A DNA stretch of 64,000 bases from positions 2,220,566-2,284,565 of the forward strand of contig CANLPY010000001.1 in NCBI GenBank assembly GCA_947493165.1, given 5' to 3'. Shown in pieces: positions 27,127 through 36,809 of the stretch. The stretch is from an uncultured Erythrobacter sp. (GTDB lineage: Bacteria; Pseudomonadota; Alphaproteobacteria; Sphingomonadales; Sphingomonadaceae). The notes below the pieces were generated by a model, which was not told the DNA's origin, ran no database searches, and worked only from the letters and a program-made list of their open reading frames with translations. Position 1 is the first letter of the stretch; each line of letters starts with the position of its first letter. The translations under genes were made by a program, and so were the position numbers.

Positions 27127-27539
27127 GTGTTCGCCGGTGGAAGAAGAGAGAGTGGTGAGGAGCGGTGCTGGTGACGCGCTCGGTCCCGCACCACCTGCGG
27201 CGGCGCTCCTGCGGGCGCGGCGTATATGGTCCCGGCCCCGCATGCACTCCTGAGCGCCAACGGGTCGAAGCGGCGCGAGGCTGACGGGAGCGACAAACCC
27301 CGCTCCCTTATCTCGCACGCGCTTCTTTGCCGTTAGCTTATCAGGGGTGCGTCTTGGCTGGGATGCTTGCTTCCGAACTGGCGCTTGCGGTTCGCTTCAG
27401 CGTCCCGGGCTGTTGCTTTCGCTCGATTGGCACGGATGCCAATGTCCGTTCAAAACCCATTCCCGTCGTTTCTGGACTTAGACCTCGCAGTGGGAAAACG
27501 GTAGCACACCGTACGCAGCGGGGCTGGCAAGTAAGATCA
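27127..27539. other. Intergenic region without a recognisable gene
   Basis: The first half is GC-rich with CCTGCGGGCGCGG-type repeats like the other leaders of the element. The second half contains GGCACGGATGCCA. Short ORFs here lack coding character. Base composition turns AT-richer toward the candidate oriT. Confidence 0.4.
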
Positions 27540-27750
27540 TGAAGTTTATCATGAATTTGGCAATGTCCACTTCTGTGCCAGTCGTGTGCCAATGGCTTTA
27601 TCGACTGTGCCAGAGTGTGCTGAATTCACTTAGCACATTGAATTTCTGTCCTAATTTTCCAGTTTCCTACACCCTATTGCGCGTGCCAGAGTGGCACTCG
27701 CTTTTCCGAAGAGTGAACCAGGTTCTTTTTAGCAAAGGGAACTTGGATTC
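27540..27750. other. Candidate origin of transfer (oriT)
   Basis: An AT-rich, repeat-rich 210-base stretch lies directly upstream of the relaxosome/TraD/relaxase genes. Seen: ATCATGAA twice near its start; TGTGCC or GTGCCA motifs at least four times; TGTGCT-N10-AGCACA (27616-27637); GTGCCA-GAG-TGGCAC (27683-27697). On the minus strand the last repeat is followed by GCGCAATAGGGTGTAGG. GGGTGT resembles the F-type nic core GGGTGT/GG cut by MobF relaxases. Location and repeats fit an oriT; the exact nick site is inference. Confidence 0.5.
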
Positions 27751-28080
27751 ATGCAAAGACATCATCGTTTTGTGACCTATGTCACGCCTCTCATTGCCGA
27801 GTGGATTAAAGCTCAGGCCGATGAGCGGCGGGTAAGTTCAAGCATCGTGATTGGCGATTGCATTTTTGATGCCTGGCAGCGTGACACGGAAGCCGATTTG
27901 AGGACGCCAGCGACCGATCCGGTTCGCCAGAACATCTTCATCACCGTAGCTTTGGATGCGCTGCTCACGCACCATTCTGTGCCCAATCTGCGCGAGCAGA
28001 CTGTCGCGGCCTATCAGCTCCGGCTGGAGCGTTTGGGGCTCGTTGCGCCGCGCCCGCAAGGGGGCCACGATGAAGCATAA
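27751..28080 (+). CDS. Ribbon-helix-helix-like relaxosome accessory protein
   Basis: 109 aa. The first 45 residues follow the ribbon-helix-helix plan: a short beta strand HRFVTYVTP, helix LIAEWIKAQADERRV, a turn with SSS, then helix IVIGDCIFDAW. A helical C-terminal region follows. It is immediately downstream of the candidate oriT and overlaps the traD start by 11 bases. An oriT-binding helper or autoregulator comparable to TraY/TrwA is therefore likely. No named family was recognised, so the function is inference from fold pattern and place. Confidence 0.65.
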   Translation: MQRHHRFVTYVTPLIAEWIKAQADERRVSSSIVIGDCIFDAWQRDTEADLRTPATDPVRQNIFITVALDALLTHHSVPNLREQTVAAYQLRLERLGLVAPRPQGGHDEA

Positions 28081-30397
28081 TCTCGTCAACTTCACTCGTG
28101 GAAGCCAGCTGCTTGGGCACTTTGGTTTCATGTTCGCAGCCGGGCTCAAAGGCCCGCTGATCATCACCCTGCTTGTCATTCTAGGACTGATCTATTGGGA
28201 GGTTACAAGCGGCCTCAGTGACCACCAAACCTACCTTGTCTGGATGCATATCTATTCGTCCTTCTTCGCGTTCATGGAGTTCGATCCCGACAAGCTTGTG
28301 AACCTCACCTTGGCTGATGGAAGCATGGTCGCGTTCCCGCTCAGCGTAGTGACAGAATACCCACCCATGAAGGAGGCAATGACCGCATTTGAGGGGGCGG
28401 TTGAGGCTGCGCTTGTCACCTCGGCGTGGGGTCTCGTTCCTGCCTTCATTGCCTTTTGGTGGGTCGCTGAACATTTCGGTTGGCGCTCCAAGCAAAGGAA
28501 GCATGTGCGCGGCGCATCGCTTGCAAGCCTTGCTGAACTGGAAGGCGAAATCGACGATCACAATCGCCATGAACGCGCTCGCGAATATGGCAGCAATTTG
28601 GGATGGAGGTGGCGGCTTGCAGGCAGCAGCGCGTTAGCTTCAGCCGGTCTCTACAGCTCCGCGCACCTTGCAGGCGTGAGCTGGCCCTGGCGTAAAGAGC
28701 AAAGTCACACCATGCTGGTCGGCACGACAGGCACGGGCAAAACGGTCGCCCTTTTCGAGCTCCTTTCCGAAATCAGACAAAGAGGCGAACGTGCGGTCAT
28801 TTTCGACCTGACCGGCGCCTTCATCGAAACCTTCTTCGATCCCGAACGCGATATCATTTTGAACCCATTGGATACACGCTGCCCAAGCTGGAGCGTCTTC
28901 GATGATTGCACATCGCGCGCGGAGTTTCATGCAGCAGCGGAGTCGCTTGTGCCCCATGATGGAGGCGGCTCGGAACAGTTTTGGGTGCTCGCTGCGCGCA
29001 CACTATTTGTTGAAACATGTATCAAGCTGAAAGAAGCAGGGCGCGGGACCAATGCCGCGCTTGCCGATGAATTGATGAATGCAGATCTCTCGGATCTGCA
29101 CCGCCTGGTAGAGGACACAATGGCTGGACCGATCAGCACGCCTGCCGCTGCTCGCATGGCGGAATCGGTCCGCGCCGTCTTCAATGTGAACGCAAAAGCG
29201 ATGCAAATGCTGCCTCAATCAGGGGACGCTTTTTCGGTGCGGCAGTGGGTGACTGGCGAAGGAAAACCGGGCTCCTTTCTGTTCCTATCCGCGCGCTATG
29301 TAGACATGAGCGTGCTCTCACAATTGCTGACGCTGTGGCTTGATACAGCAATCAACACGCTGATGACGGGTCGCCGGACGCGTGACCTGCAACTGTGGTT
29401 TCTGATTGATGAGCTCGGCGCGCTTCACCGCCTGCCGTCGCTCGAAAAAGGTCTGCAGACTGCGCGCAATTTTGGCGGTGCTATCGTGACGGGTGTCCAT
29501 ACCTTCGCGAAGCTCAAGGAGGTCTACGGCGAGAACATGGCAATGACCTTGTCCTCGCTTGCAAGGACCAAGCTTATCCTTGCAACTGCTGATCGCGAGA
29601 CCGCCACATGGTGCTCCGACATTATCGGCCACCGCGAGGTTCGCGAGATGGAAGAAGGGTACAGCTATGGCTACAACAATGCGCGCGATGCGGTCAGTCT
29701 GACGCCGCGTCGGCAGGTGGTTCCGCTGCTTTTGCCTGATGAGTTTATGGGCCTTCCAAGCCTTGAGGGCTTCATCAAGTTCCCTGATGGTTTTCCGGCG
29801 GCGCCTGTCTCTTTGCAACCCCGAGATTGGCCGCGCCGGGCCGAAGGTTTTATCCCGTACGAGGATGCCAAAGGACCAACGTCAAAGGCAAAGGCTGAAA
29901 CTCTCAAGGAAGGCGAGGAGACTTCCGAGGCTACGGCAAATAAGGGCGGAGAGGAAGGAGAAGACGGCGGCGATCCGCGCAAGATGAAGGAAGCCACGGA
30001 TCGCAAGCGTGAGCCAGCGAAGCGTCCCAAAGCGCAGTCTCGCGCGCGTGACAAGAAGGTAAAGACTGACAAGCGAGAACGTTCGGGGTCTCGCTCTACG
30101 ACAACCCTCAAACAAGCTGTTGAAGCCTCGCTCAGAAGCGAAAGAGCAGCCTCTTTGGGCAAGGTACAAGGCGAGCTTCCGCTTAGGGAGCAGCAAGTCG
30201 ATGACCGTGAATCAGACGCTCTGAAAGAGCCTGCGCCTCGCACTGATCGGCCCGATCCTGACGCCGCGCAGCGTGAAGGTGAGCAACGAGCAAAGACGGA
30301 TAAGACGCTTCAAGAAGAGCAGCAGCGTTCGCTCTTGGGCGGCGCGGCACGCGAAGAATATGATCACGATCTCGGCGACTTCGACGCTGAGATGTGA
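28070..30397 (+). CDS. traD: Type IV coupling protein TraD
   Basis: The ORF track begins at 27956. ATG 28070 (MKHNLVNFTRGSQLLGHFGF, 775 aa) has AAGGGGG upstream and starts where the conserved N terminus begins. Two transmembrane regions (about 25-45 and 110-135) precede the motor domain with Walker A GTTGTGKTV (218-226) and a WFLIDELGALHRLPSLEKGLQTARNFGG Walker B block. The C-terminal 170 residues are a highly charged Lys/Glu/Arg tail of low complexity. The protein connects the relaxosome to the F-type T4SS and pumps the DNA strand. It is coupled to the accessory gene upstream; the relaxase follows 50 bases downstream. Confidence 0.93.
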   Translation: MKHNLVNFTRGSQLLGHFGFMFAAGLKGPLIITLLVILGLIYWEVTSGLSDHQTYLVWMHIYSSFFAFMEFDPDKLVNLTLADGSMVAFPLSVVTEYPPMKEAMTAFEGAVEAALVTSAWGLVPAFIAFWWVAEHFGWRSKQRKHVRGASLASLAELEGEIDDHNRHERAREYGSNLGWRWRLAGSSALASAGLYSSAHLAGVSWPWRKEQSHTMLVGTTGTGKTVALFELLSEIRQRGERAVIFDLTGAFIETFFDPERDIILNPLDTRCPSWSVFDDCTSRAEFHAAAESLVPHDGGGSEQFWVLAARTLFVETCIKLKEAGRGTNAALADELMNADLSDLHRLVEDTMAGPISTPAAARMAESVRAVFNVNAKAMQMLPQSGDAFSVRQWVTGEGKPGSFLFLSARYVDMSVLSQLLTLWLDTAINTLMTGRRTRDLQLWFLIDELGALHRLPSLEKGLQTARNFGGAIVTGVHTFAKLKEVYGENMAMTLSSLARTKLILATADRETATWCSDIIGHREVREMEEGYSYGYNNARDAVSLTPRRQVVPLLLPDEFMGLPSLEGFIKFPDGFPAAPVSLQPRDWPRRAEGFIPYEDAKGPTSKAKAETLKEGEETSEATANKGGEEGEDGGDPRKMKEATDRKREPAKRPKAQSRARDKKVKTDKRERSGSRSTTTLKQAVEASLRSERAASLGKVQGELPLREQQVDDRESDALKEPAPRTDRPDPDAAQREGEQRAKTDKTLQEEQQRSLLGGAAREEYDHDLGDFDAEM

Positions 30398-30447
30398 TTG
30401 CGATAATCGGGGAGGACAGAGGGACTTGAATTGTGTGAGGCCTGCCC

Positions 30448-33357
30448 ATGCTCTCCGTTGCCAATGTCCGCTCGTCCTCCGCAGCGGCCAACTACTTCGC
30501 ATCCGACAACTATTACGCCAAAGCTGATGCTGATCGCTCGGGTGAATGGCTCGGTGAAGGCGCAAAGCGGCTTGGTCTAGAGGGGAAGGTATACGCCAAA
30601 GCCTTCGACGCTTTGTTGCGCGGTGAGCTCCCCGATGGAACGCAAGTTGGCAACCTTGGGCAGGCCCATAGGCCGGGCACCGACCTTACATTCTCTGTTC
30701 CCAAGAGCTGGTCGCTTCTTGCGCTTGTGGGCAAAGATGAGCGCATCCTCAGCGCTTATCGTGAGGCGGTTGTCGAAGCGCTTCAATGGGCGGAAAAGAA
30801 CGCTTCCGAAACCCGCATCATGGCGCAGGGCAAGGTTCAGACCCAAAAGACAGACAATCTGGCAATTGGGCTTTTTCAGCACGACACCAATCGCAACCAG
30901 GAACCCAATCTCCACTTCCACGCCGTGATTGCCAATGTGACGCAAGGCAAGGATGGCAAATGGAGAACGCTCAAGAACGACAGGCTTTGGCAGCTTAACA
31001 CCACACTCAATTCCATCGCGATGGCGCGCTTTCGCGTCGAAGTTGAAAAGCTCGGCTATGAAACCGGACTAACTCTCAAGCACGGCAATTTCGAAGCGCG
31101 CGGGATTTCGCGCCAGGATGTCATGGCCTTCTCTTCTAGGCGCCAAGAAGTGCTAGAAGCAAGGCAAGGTCCAGCCCTTGAAGCGGGGCGGATCGCTGCG
31201 CTTGATACCCGATCTGCCAAAGCGCCGATCGAGGATCGCGATACGCTTGGACGCATGTGGCAGGAAACCGCGCAGTCCATCGGGCTCGATCTAACTCCCA
31301 CGGTTGAGCGCGCGCGCGTGCGATCCTCCATGCCAGAAAAGCCTCATTCGGGTTTCGCGACACTGGTGGAACGGGGCCGAGCTTTGCTTGCCAAGTTTGC
31401 GAGCCATGTTCGAGGGGCAGCTGAAGATCCATTGGTGCCCGCCTCGGTGCTTAAACAGGGCAAGCAGACGATCGCAGCCGCGCAAGCGGTTGCCTCAGCC
31501 GTACGGCATTTGTCGCAGCGCGAGGCCGCATTTGAACGTGAGGCACTTTACAAGGCAGCGTTGGATTTTGGGCTACCAACGACCATCGGAGCAATCGAAA
31601 CGCGCACTCGCGCGCTCGTCAATTCTGGTCATCTTGTAGCGGGACGCGGCGAGCATAAGGGCTGGCTCGCATCGCGCGAAGCGATTGAAACCGAGCAGCG
31701 CATTATTACCGAGGTTCATGCGGGGAAAGGGCAGGTCACGCCTGGCCTTGGCGCTGAAGAGGCAGAAACCCGCGTGCAGGCCTCAGCCGAGATTGGACAC
31801 GGCTTTAGACTGAATGACGGCCAAATCTCGGCTGCGCGCCTTATCCTCACTTCATCGGATCGAACCGTTGCGGTGCAGGGCGTTGCAGGCGCTGGCAAAA
31901 GCAGCGTGCTGGGGCCGGTTGCCAAAGTGCTCGGCGAAGAGGGACGGCCTGTCATTGGTCTCGCAATCCAGAACACGCTCGTCCAAATGCTGGAACGCGA
32001 TACAGGGATTACATCACAAACGCTTGCCCGCTTTCTGGGGGGCTGGAAGCCTTTGCTGGATGATCCCTCCAATCGCACACTCAGAGCCGAAGCGAAGCAG
32101 GCGCTCGGTGGTAGCGTGCTCATTCTGGACGAGGCTTCCATGGTCGCCAACGGCGACAAAGAAAAGCTCGTGACGCTCGTAAATCTAGCCGGCGTCAATC
32201 GCTTGGTGTTTATGGGCGACCGCCAACAGCTTGGAGCTGTCGATGCCGGCAAGCCCTTTGCGCTCTTGCAGAAGGCTGGGATTGCGCAGGCCCAAATGAA
32301 CACCAATCTACGCGCGCGCAATCCCGTTGTTCGCGAAGCCCAAGCCGCTGCGCAGAAAGGTGATGTTCGAACTGCGCTTGCCAAACTTGAGCCCTATACG
32401 ATCGAAGCCAAAGGCGATGGCGCGATTGTTGCTGCCGAGCAGTGGCTTTCGCTGAAGCCAGAGGACCGAGCGCGCACATCAATCTATGCCTCGGGGCGCA
32501 GGATCCGCTCAGCTGTCAATGAGGCTGTGCAAACAGGTCTTCTTGCTAGCGGGCAGATCGGGCCGGAGAAAGCTCGGTTGGCTGTACTGGAGCGCGTGAA
32601 CACCACTTATGAAGAGCTGCGCCATGTTGCAGCCTATCAGACCGGCCGCATTCTTGAGGTTTCAAAGAGACAAAAGGCGCTTGGTCTTATGCCGGGAAAA
32701 TACCGCATCTTAGGCAGCGATCCGAAACGCAAAACGGTCACTTTGGAGAACGCCCGCGGGAAACAATTCAGCTTCGATCCTTCGCGGATAAGGGCAGACA
32801 AGGCCAATGACACTCTGGCTCTATTCAACGACCGACAGCTCGAAATCCATCGTGGCGACAAAATTCGCTGGACGCGAAATGATCACAAGCGCGGGCTGTT
32901 CAACGCTGACCAGGCAAAGGTCATTGCCATCGATAAGGGCAAGGTCACGGTTGAGACATCAAAGGGTGAGCATGTGACGCTTGGAAAGGACGATCCTATG
33001 CTGAAGCGCATCGATCTCGCCTACGCGCTAAACGCTCACATGGCGCAGGGCTTCACCTCAGATCGCGGGATTGCTGTTATGGACAGTAGAGAGCGCAATC
33101 TATCGAACCAAAAGACGTTTTTGGTGACGGTGACCCGGCTGCGCGATCATCTGACTTTGGTCTTGGACAACACTCAAAAGCTGACTGCAGCGGTTGCTCA
33201 CAACAAGGGGGACAAAGCCTCTGCGCTTGAGGTGACATCGCGTCTGCGTGCTGCTGCGGCCAAAGGCGGCGGGGTTGATCAAATTGATCGAGGCGAGAGG
33301 AGCGCTGGCAATGAGCTAGAGCGTACTAAAAGTAGGACGCTTGACCGGGGAATCTGA
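30448..33357 (+). CDS. traI: MobF-family relaxase/helicase
   Basis: 969 aa. The TrwC-type relaxase domain (about 1-290) has the tyrosines Y16, Y22 and Y23 (NYFASDNYYAKAD) and the metal-binding histidines H145, H156 and H158 (FQHDTNRNQEPNLHFHAV). The SF1 helicase domain has Walker A GVAGAGKSS (478-486), VLILDEASMVAN, GDRQQLGAVDAG and a late AYALNAHMAQGFTSDRG. It nicks oriT, stays bound to the 5' end and unwinds the plasmid strand. It is shorter than F TraI (about 1,750 aa) and close to R388 TrwC. The symbol follows F usage; TraA/TrwC would be equivalent. Confidence 0.95.
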   Translation: MLSVANVRSSSAAANYFASDNYYAKADADRSGEWLGEGAKRLGLEGKVYAKAFDALLRGELPDGTQVGNLGQAHRPGTDLTFSVPKSWSLLALVGKDERILSAYREAVVEALQWAEKNASETRIMAQGKVQTQKTDNLAIGLFQHDTNRNQEPNLHFHAVIANVTQGKDGKWRTLKNDRLWQLNTTLNSIAMARFRVEVEKLGYETGLTLKHGNFEARGISRQDVMAFSSRRQEVLEARQGPALEAGRIAALDTRSAKAPIEDRDTLGRMWQETAQSIGLDLTPTVERARVRSSMPEKPHSGFATLVERGRALLAKFASHVRGAAEDPLVPASVLKQGKQTIAAAQAVASAVRHLSQREAAFEREALYKAALDFGLPTTIGAIETRTRALVNSGHLVAGRGEHKGWLASREAIETEQRIITEVHAGKGQVTPGLGAEEAETRVQASAEIGHGFRLNDGQISAARLILTSSDRTVAVQGVAGAGKSSVLGPVAKVLGEEGRPVIGLAIQNTLVQMLERDTGITSQTLARFLGGWKPLLDDPSNRTLRAEAKQALGGSVLILDEASMVANGDKEKLVTLVNLAGVNRLVFMGDRQQLGAVDAGKPFALLQKAGIAQAQMNTNLRARNPVVREAQAAAQKGDVRTALAKLEPYTIEAKGDGAIVAAEQWLSLKPEDRARTSIYASGRRIRSAVNEAVQTGLLASGQIGPEKARLAVLERVNTTYEELRHVAAYQTGRILEVSKRQKALGLMPGKYRILGSDPKRKTVTLENARGKQFSFDPSRIRADKANDTLALFNDRQLEIHRGDKIRWTRNDHKRGLFNADQAKVIAIDKGKVTVETSKGEHVTLGKDDPMLKRIDLAYALNAHMAQGFTSDRGIAVMDSRERNLSNQKTFLVTVTRLRDHLTLVLDNTQKLTAAVAHNKGDKASALEVTSRLRAAAAKGGGVDQIDRGERSAGNELERTKSRTLDRGI

Positions 33358-33465
33358 TGGCTGCTTTTGGGCCCCAATTTCGGTCATCAAACCATACCAG
33401 CTGATTTTCCAAAAGCCGCCGTTCCCCCACTTCCAGATATATCAGCTCTTCAGCCAAGCCTTCTG

Positions 33466-34176
33466 TTAGGGCGTGAAGTTTCGCAGTCCGTAGCGACGAT
33501 AGCACTCTGTGAGGACAAGATTGGGCTCCTTCTCAGCCAGCCAAGTGCACTGCGCCACAGTGCCGATGCTGTAGGAAGCAATCGCCTTCGAGCGGTGGAA
33601 GAGATACAGGCTGAAGAATTTGTCTGTAAACACATAATCCAGACGACCGGGATCATGACTAAGTGAGTGGGATAGCTCATGAGCCATCGAGTTTATTGCA
33701 AGCGAACGCGTGCGAGGATCATCTGATTGCCAATTCGATCGGACCTCGTTCGTCAGATTGATCATCGACCCCGCGCCGGACCCATTATTTGAATTGCCCC
33801 CGCTTGCACCCCATCGGACCTGTGTGGACACGTAGGAGTATGCAGGATCCGAACCAAGCAATAGTGTAAGCACCGTGACCGAACTCACCCGACGCCCGAA
33901 TGGTGACAGCGCGATTGGCTGGTCGATGGAGGTCAAGTTGCGGGCAAAAGTGTCGGACAACACTATTCGAGTGGCCTCATCGATAAGCGATCTCATCTCT
34001 TGCGCTTCGACTGTTCCCGCGTCTGCTTCGGGTTGCGCCGCAACAAACGACGGAGTGTCGCTGAAGGAAGATGAGGCTGTGAGCGGAGCGGGCTTCCCTG
34101 CGCACGCCGAAAGCGAGATCGCCACCGCGACGATTCCCAGATAACCCAAAAGTCTCTTCTCATGCGAAATTATCAT
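33466..34176 (-). CDS. Predicted lipoprotein with HELSH zincin motif
   Basis: 236 aa. Lipoprotein signal with Cys25 (GIVAVAISLSACAGK). The middle region is Ser/Asn/Gly-rich (GASGGNSNNGSGAGSM). It is followed by SMAHELSHSLSHDPGRLDYVFTDKFF: H166-E-L-S-H170, with H174 and D175 close behind, a gluzincin- or metzincin-like metal site. A membrane-anchored peptidase is the natural reading, but I recognise no family. It lies alone between the relaxase and the defence island. Possible roles are surface remodelling, entry exclusion or a host-derived passenger; none can be shown here. Confidence 0.7.
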   Translation of the reverse strand: MIISHEKRLLGYLGIVAVAISLSACAGKPAPLTASSSFSDTPSFVAAQPEADAGTVEAQEMRSLIDEATRIVLSDTFARNLTSIDQPIALSPFGRRVSSVTVLTLLLGSDPAYSYVSTQVRWGASGGNSNNGSGAGSMINLTNEVRSNWQSDDPRTRSLAINSMAHELSHSLSHDPGRLDYVFTDKFFSLYLFHRSKAIASYSIGTVAQCTWLAEKEPNLVLTECYRRYGLRNFTP

Positions 34177-34235
34177 ATCCGATGCCCCCCTCTTCTATGC
34201 CCCAAGCGTTCTTGACAAGTTCTCTCCTGCTGAGC

Positions 34236-36662
34236 TTATCCCAAGGCGTCGAGAAGGTCAGCTGTGTCGAAGTTTAGCAGAAACTGCGCATACGATGACT
34301 TGAATAGGTCCGAGACGTAATCGGCCAGCTGAACGTCGCTGCGACTATGCTCATTGCCCTTCGTCAATTCGTAGCTGCGCGATTTGGTCGTCGCGAAGAG
34401 AAAAAGCGTATGGAAATAGACGGCACTGATATACCTGCGCTCAGCCAGCTCACTCGCTTCGGTAGATTTTGCTCCGCCTCTGAAGTCTTTCAAAACTTTG
34501 CTGTCGATATTGACGATGATCTCAGAGAGCTTGTCGTCGTCGAGCACAGGGTAGACCACTTCAGAATAGTCCATCCCGACACCCAAAGCCTCAATTTCGT
34601 CCCACGATTTGACACCATCACCGCCTTCCTTGGAGCAAAGCACAAGCTCTGGGATCCCAAGCGGTGGAGGCGCGTCGTCTTTTTTGCGCGGCGGCTTGCG
34701 GTCCGGGTCTGAGATTTTCACCAAGACCGTTTCTGTGAGAGGCCCTCGGGGCGACGATAGACTTGCCGTCATTTCGACAGCATCACCGACTTGCATTTCT
34801 TTGGAAGCACGTAGCCCGATCTTGATCGTTCCATCTTTTGGGCTGGAACGCGAGATATCGATTTCATCGCCATCACCACCCGGTAGAGGATCTGGATTAT
34901 CTCCTCTCCCTCCTTCGCCTGGCTTCGCCAAGCTGATAGTCAACGAGCCTGGATCATCGCTGCGATCAAAATACTCGTTTTCGACGTCGGTCGCGAAGGC
35001 GATTGTCCGTGTGCCGCCTTTGGGCAGTTTGAAGAGTTTCAAACCGCCCTTTCCATCCTTCCCGCCCTTAACGTTGAAGGCAGAAGGATATCGTTTTGGA
35101 TCGAAGGGTGGGGCCGCGCGCGGCTCGCTGTCCTTTCGCTTTTCATCCTTTTTGGGTTTGGCCTTCGCATCGCCCGGCTTGGCCTCTGGCAGGTCGAAAG
35201 TCTGACGCAAAATCTGCGTGAGAGCATCGTTCATCGGAAGATTGCGCGTCACCTCGCGCAGCATCTTTCCTGTATCCTCGCTATCCAGACTGAGGTTGGC
35301 TTTTCGACTCTTCGCAATATCGCTGAGCTCACTGTCTGCCAGCAATTTGCGCAAATGCGCTCGCAGGGCATCGGAGGTCGCACTATTTTTTAGGCGATCA
35401 CGCGAGGCCATAAATAGCTCGTTGCGCACCCCGAGATGGAGCTGGGTGCAGTCAACTTGGATAAGAATGTAGTCCTTCAGCAGCGGCATCTTCAGGCTGC
35501 GGGTAATGAACTCGGACGTAAAGCTGCCATGCACCTGGCCATTGAGTGCGAACATCACCGACATGTCGTTCTTAAAATACTCGCGACGAATGTAAGCCTT
35601 CGTCTCTTTAACCCCCTTGCCGCGGGAGCGCGGGCTGAAGACATAGACGGTGAGCACGAGCTTACCGAATTCTTTGCTCGTATCCTCCAGCGAGAACTGC
35701 GCTTCGATTGTGCGGTCATCGCCCTCTAGCCGGCGTTTCAAGCCAGCTACGACAGTCACTGGGTTTACGTTATCAGGATAGCGCTCATTGTTGTCGACCG
35801 TGAGGAACGGCAGCGCAGGCTCGAAAAGGTATTCGTTAAGGCTGAGGTTGAGATCGCGTGAGATGATTGAACGCGCGCCGCGCGGTAGCTCGTAGGAGTA
35901 TAGCTTAACGAAGGAGCCCGTCTTGAACATGCGCTCTTCAAGACCAAGATCAAGTTCATCGATTTCAACGCTCGGTATCTCGCCATCAATGACGAGATAC
36001 TCGTACCAAGTGTTCTTGCGGTTGGCTGCGTCGACCAGATGTGGTGGATGCTGGCGTAGCAAGGTAAAGCCGAGAGGCTTCGAACCATCATAGCGCTTGC
36101 TCGCGATGAGCTGATAACGTTTCGTTCCGCAGAAGACGACTGCGCCTGAGCCGCCCATATTGTACTTTCCTTGTACGAAATGAACATCGTTCTTGTTGCC
36201 GCGAAGGAGCGAGAGAAAGGTGGTCGGAAAGTCCTCCGGCGCCTGGCCGACACCGTCGTCATAGATAAGAAGCGAAGTGTCTTTGCGCGGCCCGCTGGCC
36301 ACGATCTGTAAATCGCGGGCCCGCTCGCGCCGAACTTGTCCAATGTCCCAGTTTTTGTGATTGGGAAAATATCGGTCCAGAGCTTCTGCAATGCTTTGAG
36401 GTGCCTCGGACGAGCGTGGATCGATACCGTCTTCGAGAACCTTCTTTTCAAGAATAGCGTCGATTCCGTTGGTTACCTTCTCGACTAACGCTGGCACTGG
36501 GTTGGCTTGCTGGTTTTCGACCACGCCATAGAAGGCCTCGTTGTCACCATAGGGGCGCCAATACTCAGCTTTTTCAGTCAGCAAGTACTTCTTTAGGATC
36601 CTGTCGACATCATCTTCGCACGATGCCGCAAGAAATTCATCAAAAAGCTGTTTCGCCTGCAA
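34236..36662 (-). CDS. GHKL (Hsp90-like) ATPase, defence-island associated
   Basis: 808 aa. The Bergerat ATP fold is N-terminal: N box PALVEKVTNGIDAIL (E61, N65, D68), G1 IYDDGVGQAPED (135-140), and G2 GKYNMGGSGAVVFCG (165-174). A MutL/Hsp90-like transducer region follows (about 220-460). Then comes a Lys/Asp/Pro-rich linker (about 500-545), a beta-rich Gly/Asp segment and a C-terminal helical domain (about 700-808) unknown to me. No HNH, PD-(D/E)XK or PLD nuclease motif is obvious. The gene diverges from the dual GHKL kinase gene and shares its promoter region. I infer that it is part of the same three-gene module. Confidence 0.8.
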   Translation of the reverse strand: MQAKQLFDEFLAASCEDDVDRILKKYLLTEKAEYWRPYGDNEAFYGVVENQQANPVPALVEKVTNGIDAILEKKVLEDGIDPRSSEAPQSIAEALDRYFPNHKNWDIGQVRRERARDLQIVASGPRKDTSLLIYDDGVGQAPEDFPTTFLSLLRGNKNDVHFVQGKYNMGGSGAVVFCGTKRYQLIASKRYDGSKPLGFTLLRQHPPHLVDAANRKNTWYEYLVIDGEIPSVEIDELDLGLEERMFKTGSFVKLYSYELPRGARSIISRDLNLSLNEYLFEPALPFLTVDNNERYPDNVNPVTVVAGLKRRLEGDDRTIEAQFSLEDTSKEFGKLVLTVYVFSPRSRGKGVKETKAYIRREYFKNDMSVMFALNGQVHGSFTSEFITRSLKMPLLKDYILIQVDCTQLHLGVRNELFMASRDRLKNSATSDALRAHLRKLLADSELSDIAKSRKANLSLDSEDTGKMLREVTRNLPMNDALTQILRQTFDLPEAKPGDAKAKPKKDEKRKDSEPRAAPPFDPKRYPSAFNVKGGKDGKGGLKLFKLPKGGTRTIAFATDVENEYFDRSDDPGSLTISLAKPGEGGRGDNPDPLPGGDGDEIDISRSSPKDGTIKIGLRASKEMQVGDAVEMTASLSSPRGPLTETVLVKISDPDRKPPRKKDDAPPPLGIPELVLCSKEGGDGVKSWDEIEALGVGMDYSEVVYPVLDDDKLSEIIVNIDSKVLKDFRGGAKSTEASELAERRYISAVYFHTLFLFATTKSRSYELTKGNEHSRSDVQLADYVSDLFKSSYAQFLLNFDTADLLDALG

Positions 36663-36809
36663 GTCTAAGCCCCCGATTTACGCTAAGTTGTACAGCCATC
36701 GATCAGGTCAGAAGATGGGTCAAGCCCGAAGACGAGCAACGATTGACAGCTCACGATTGCACCGTTCACTACTACTGGCTACAGACGCCAAAAGAATTCG
36801 GGGGTTTTT
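36663..36809. promoter_or_regulatory. Divergent promoter region of the GHKL module
   Basis: 147 bases between two divergent GHKL genes. A TTGACA at 36743-36748 with TCACTA 17 bases later is a weak plus-strand promoter candidate. CGGGGG five bases before the TTG at 36810 serves as ribosome binding site. Confidence 0.35.
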
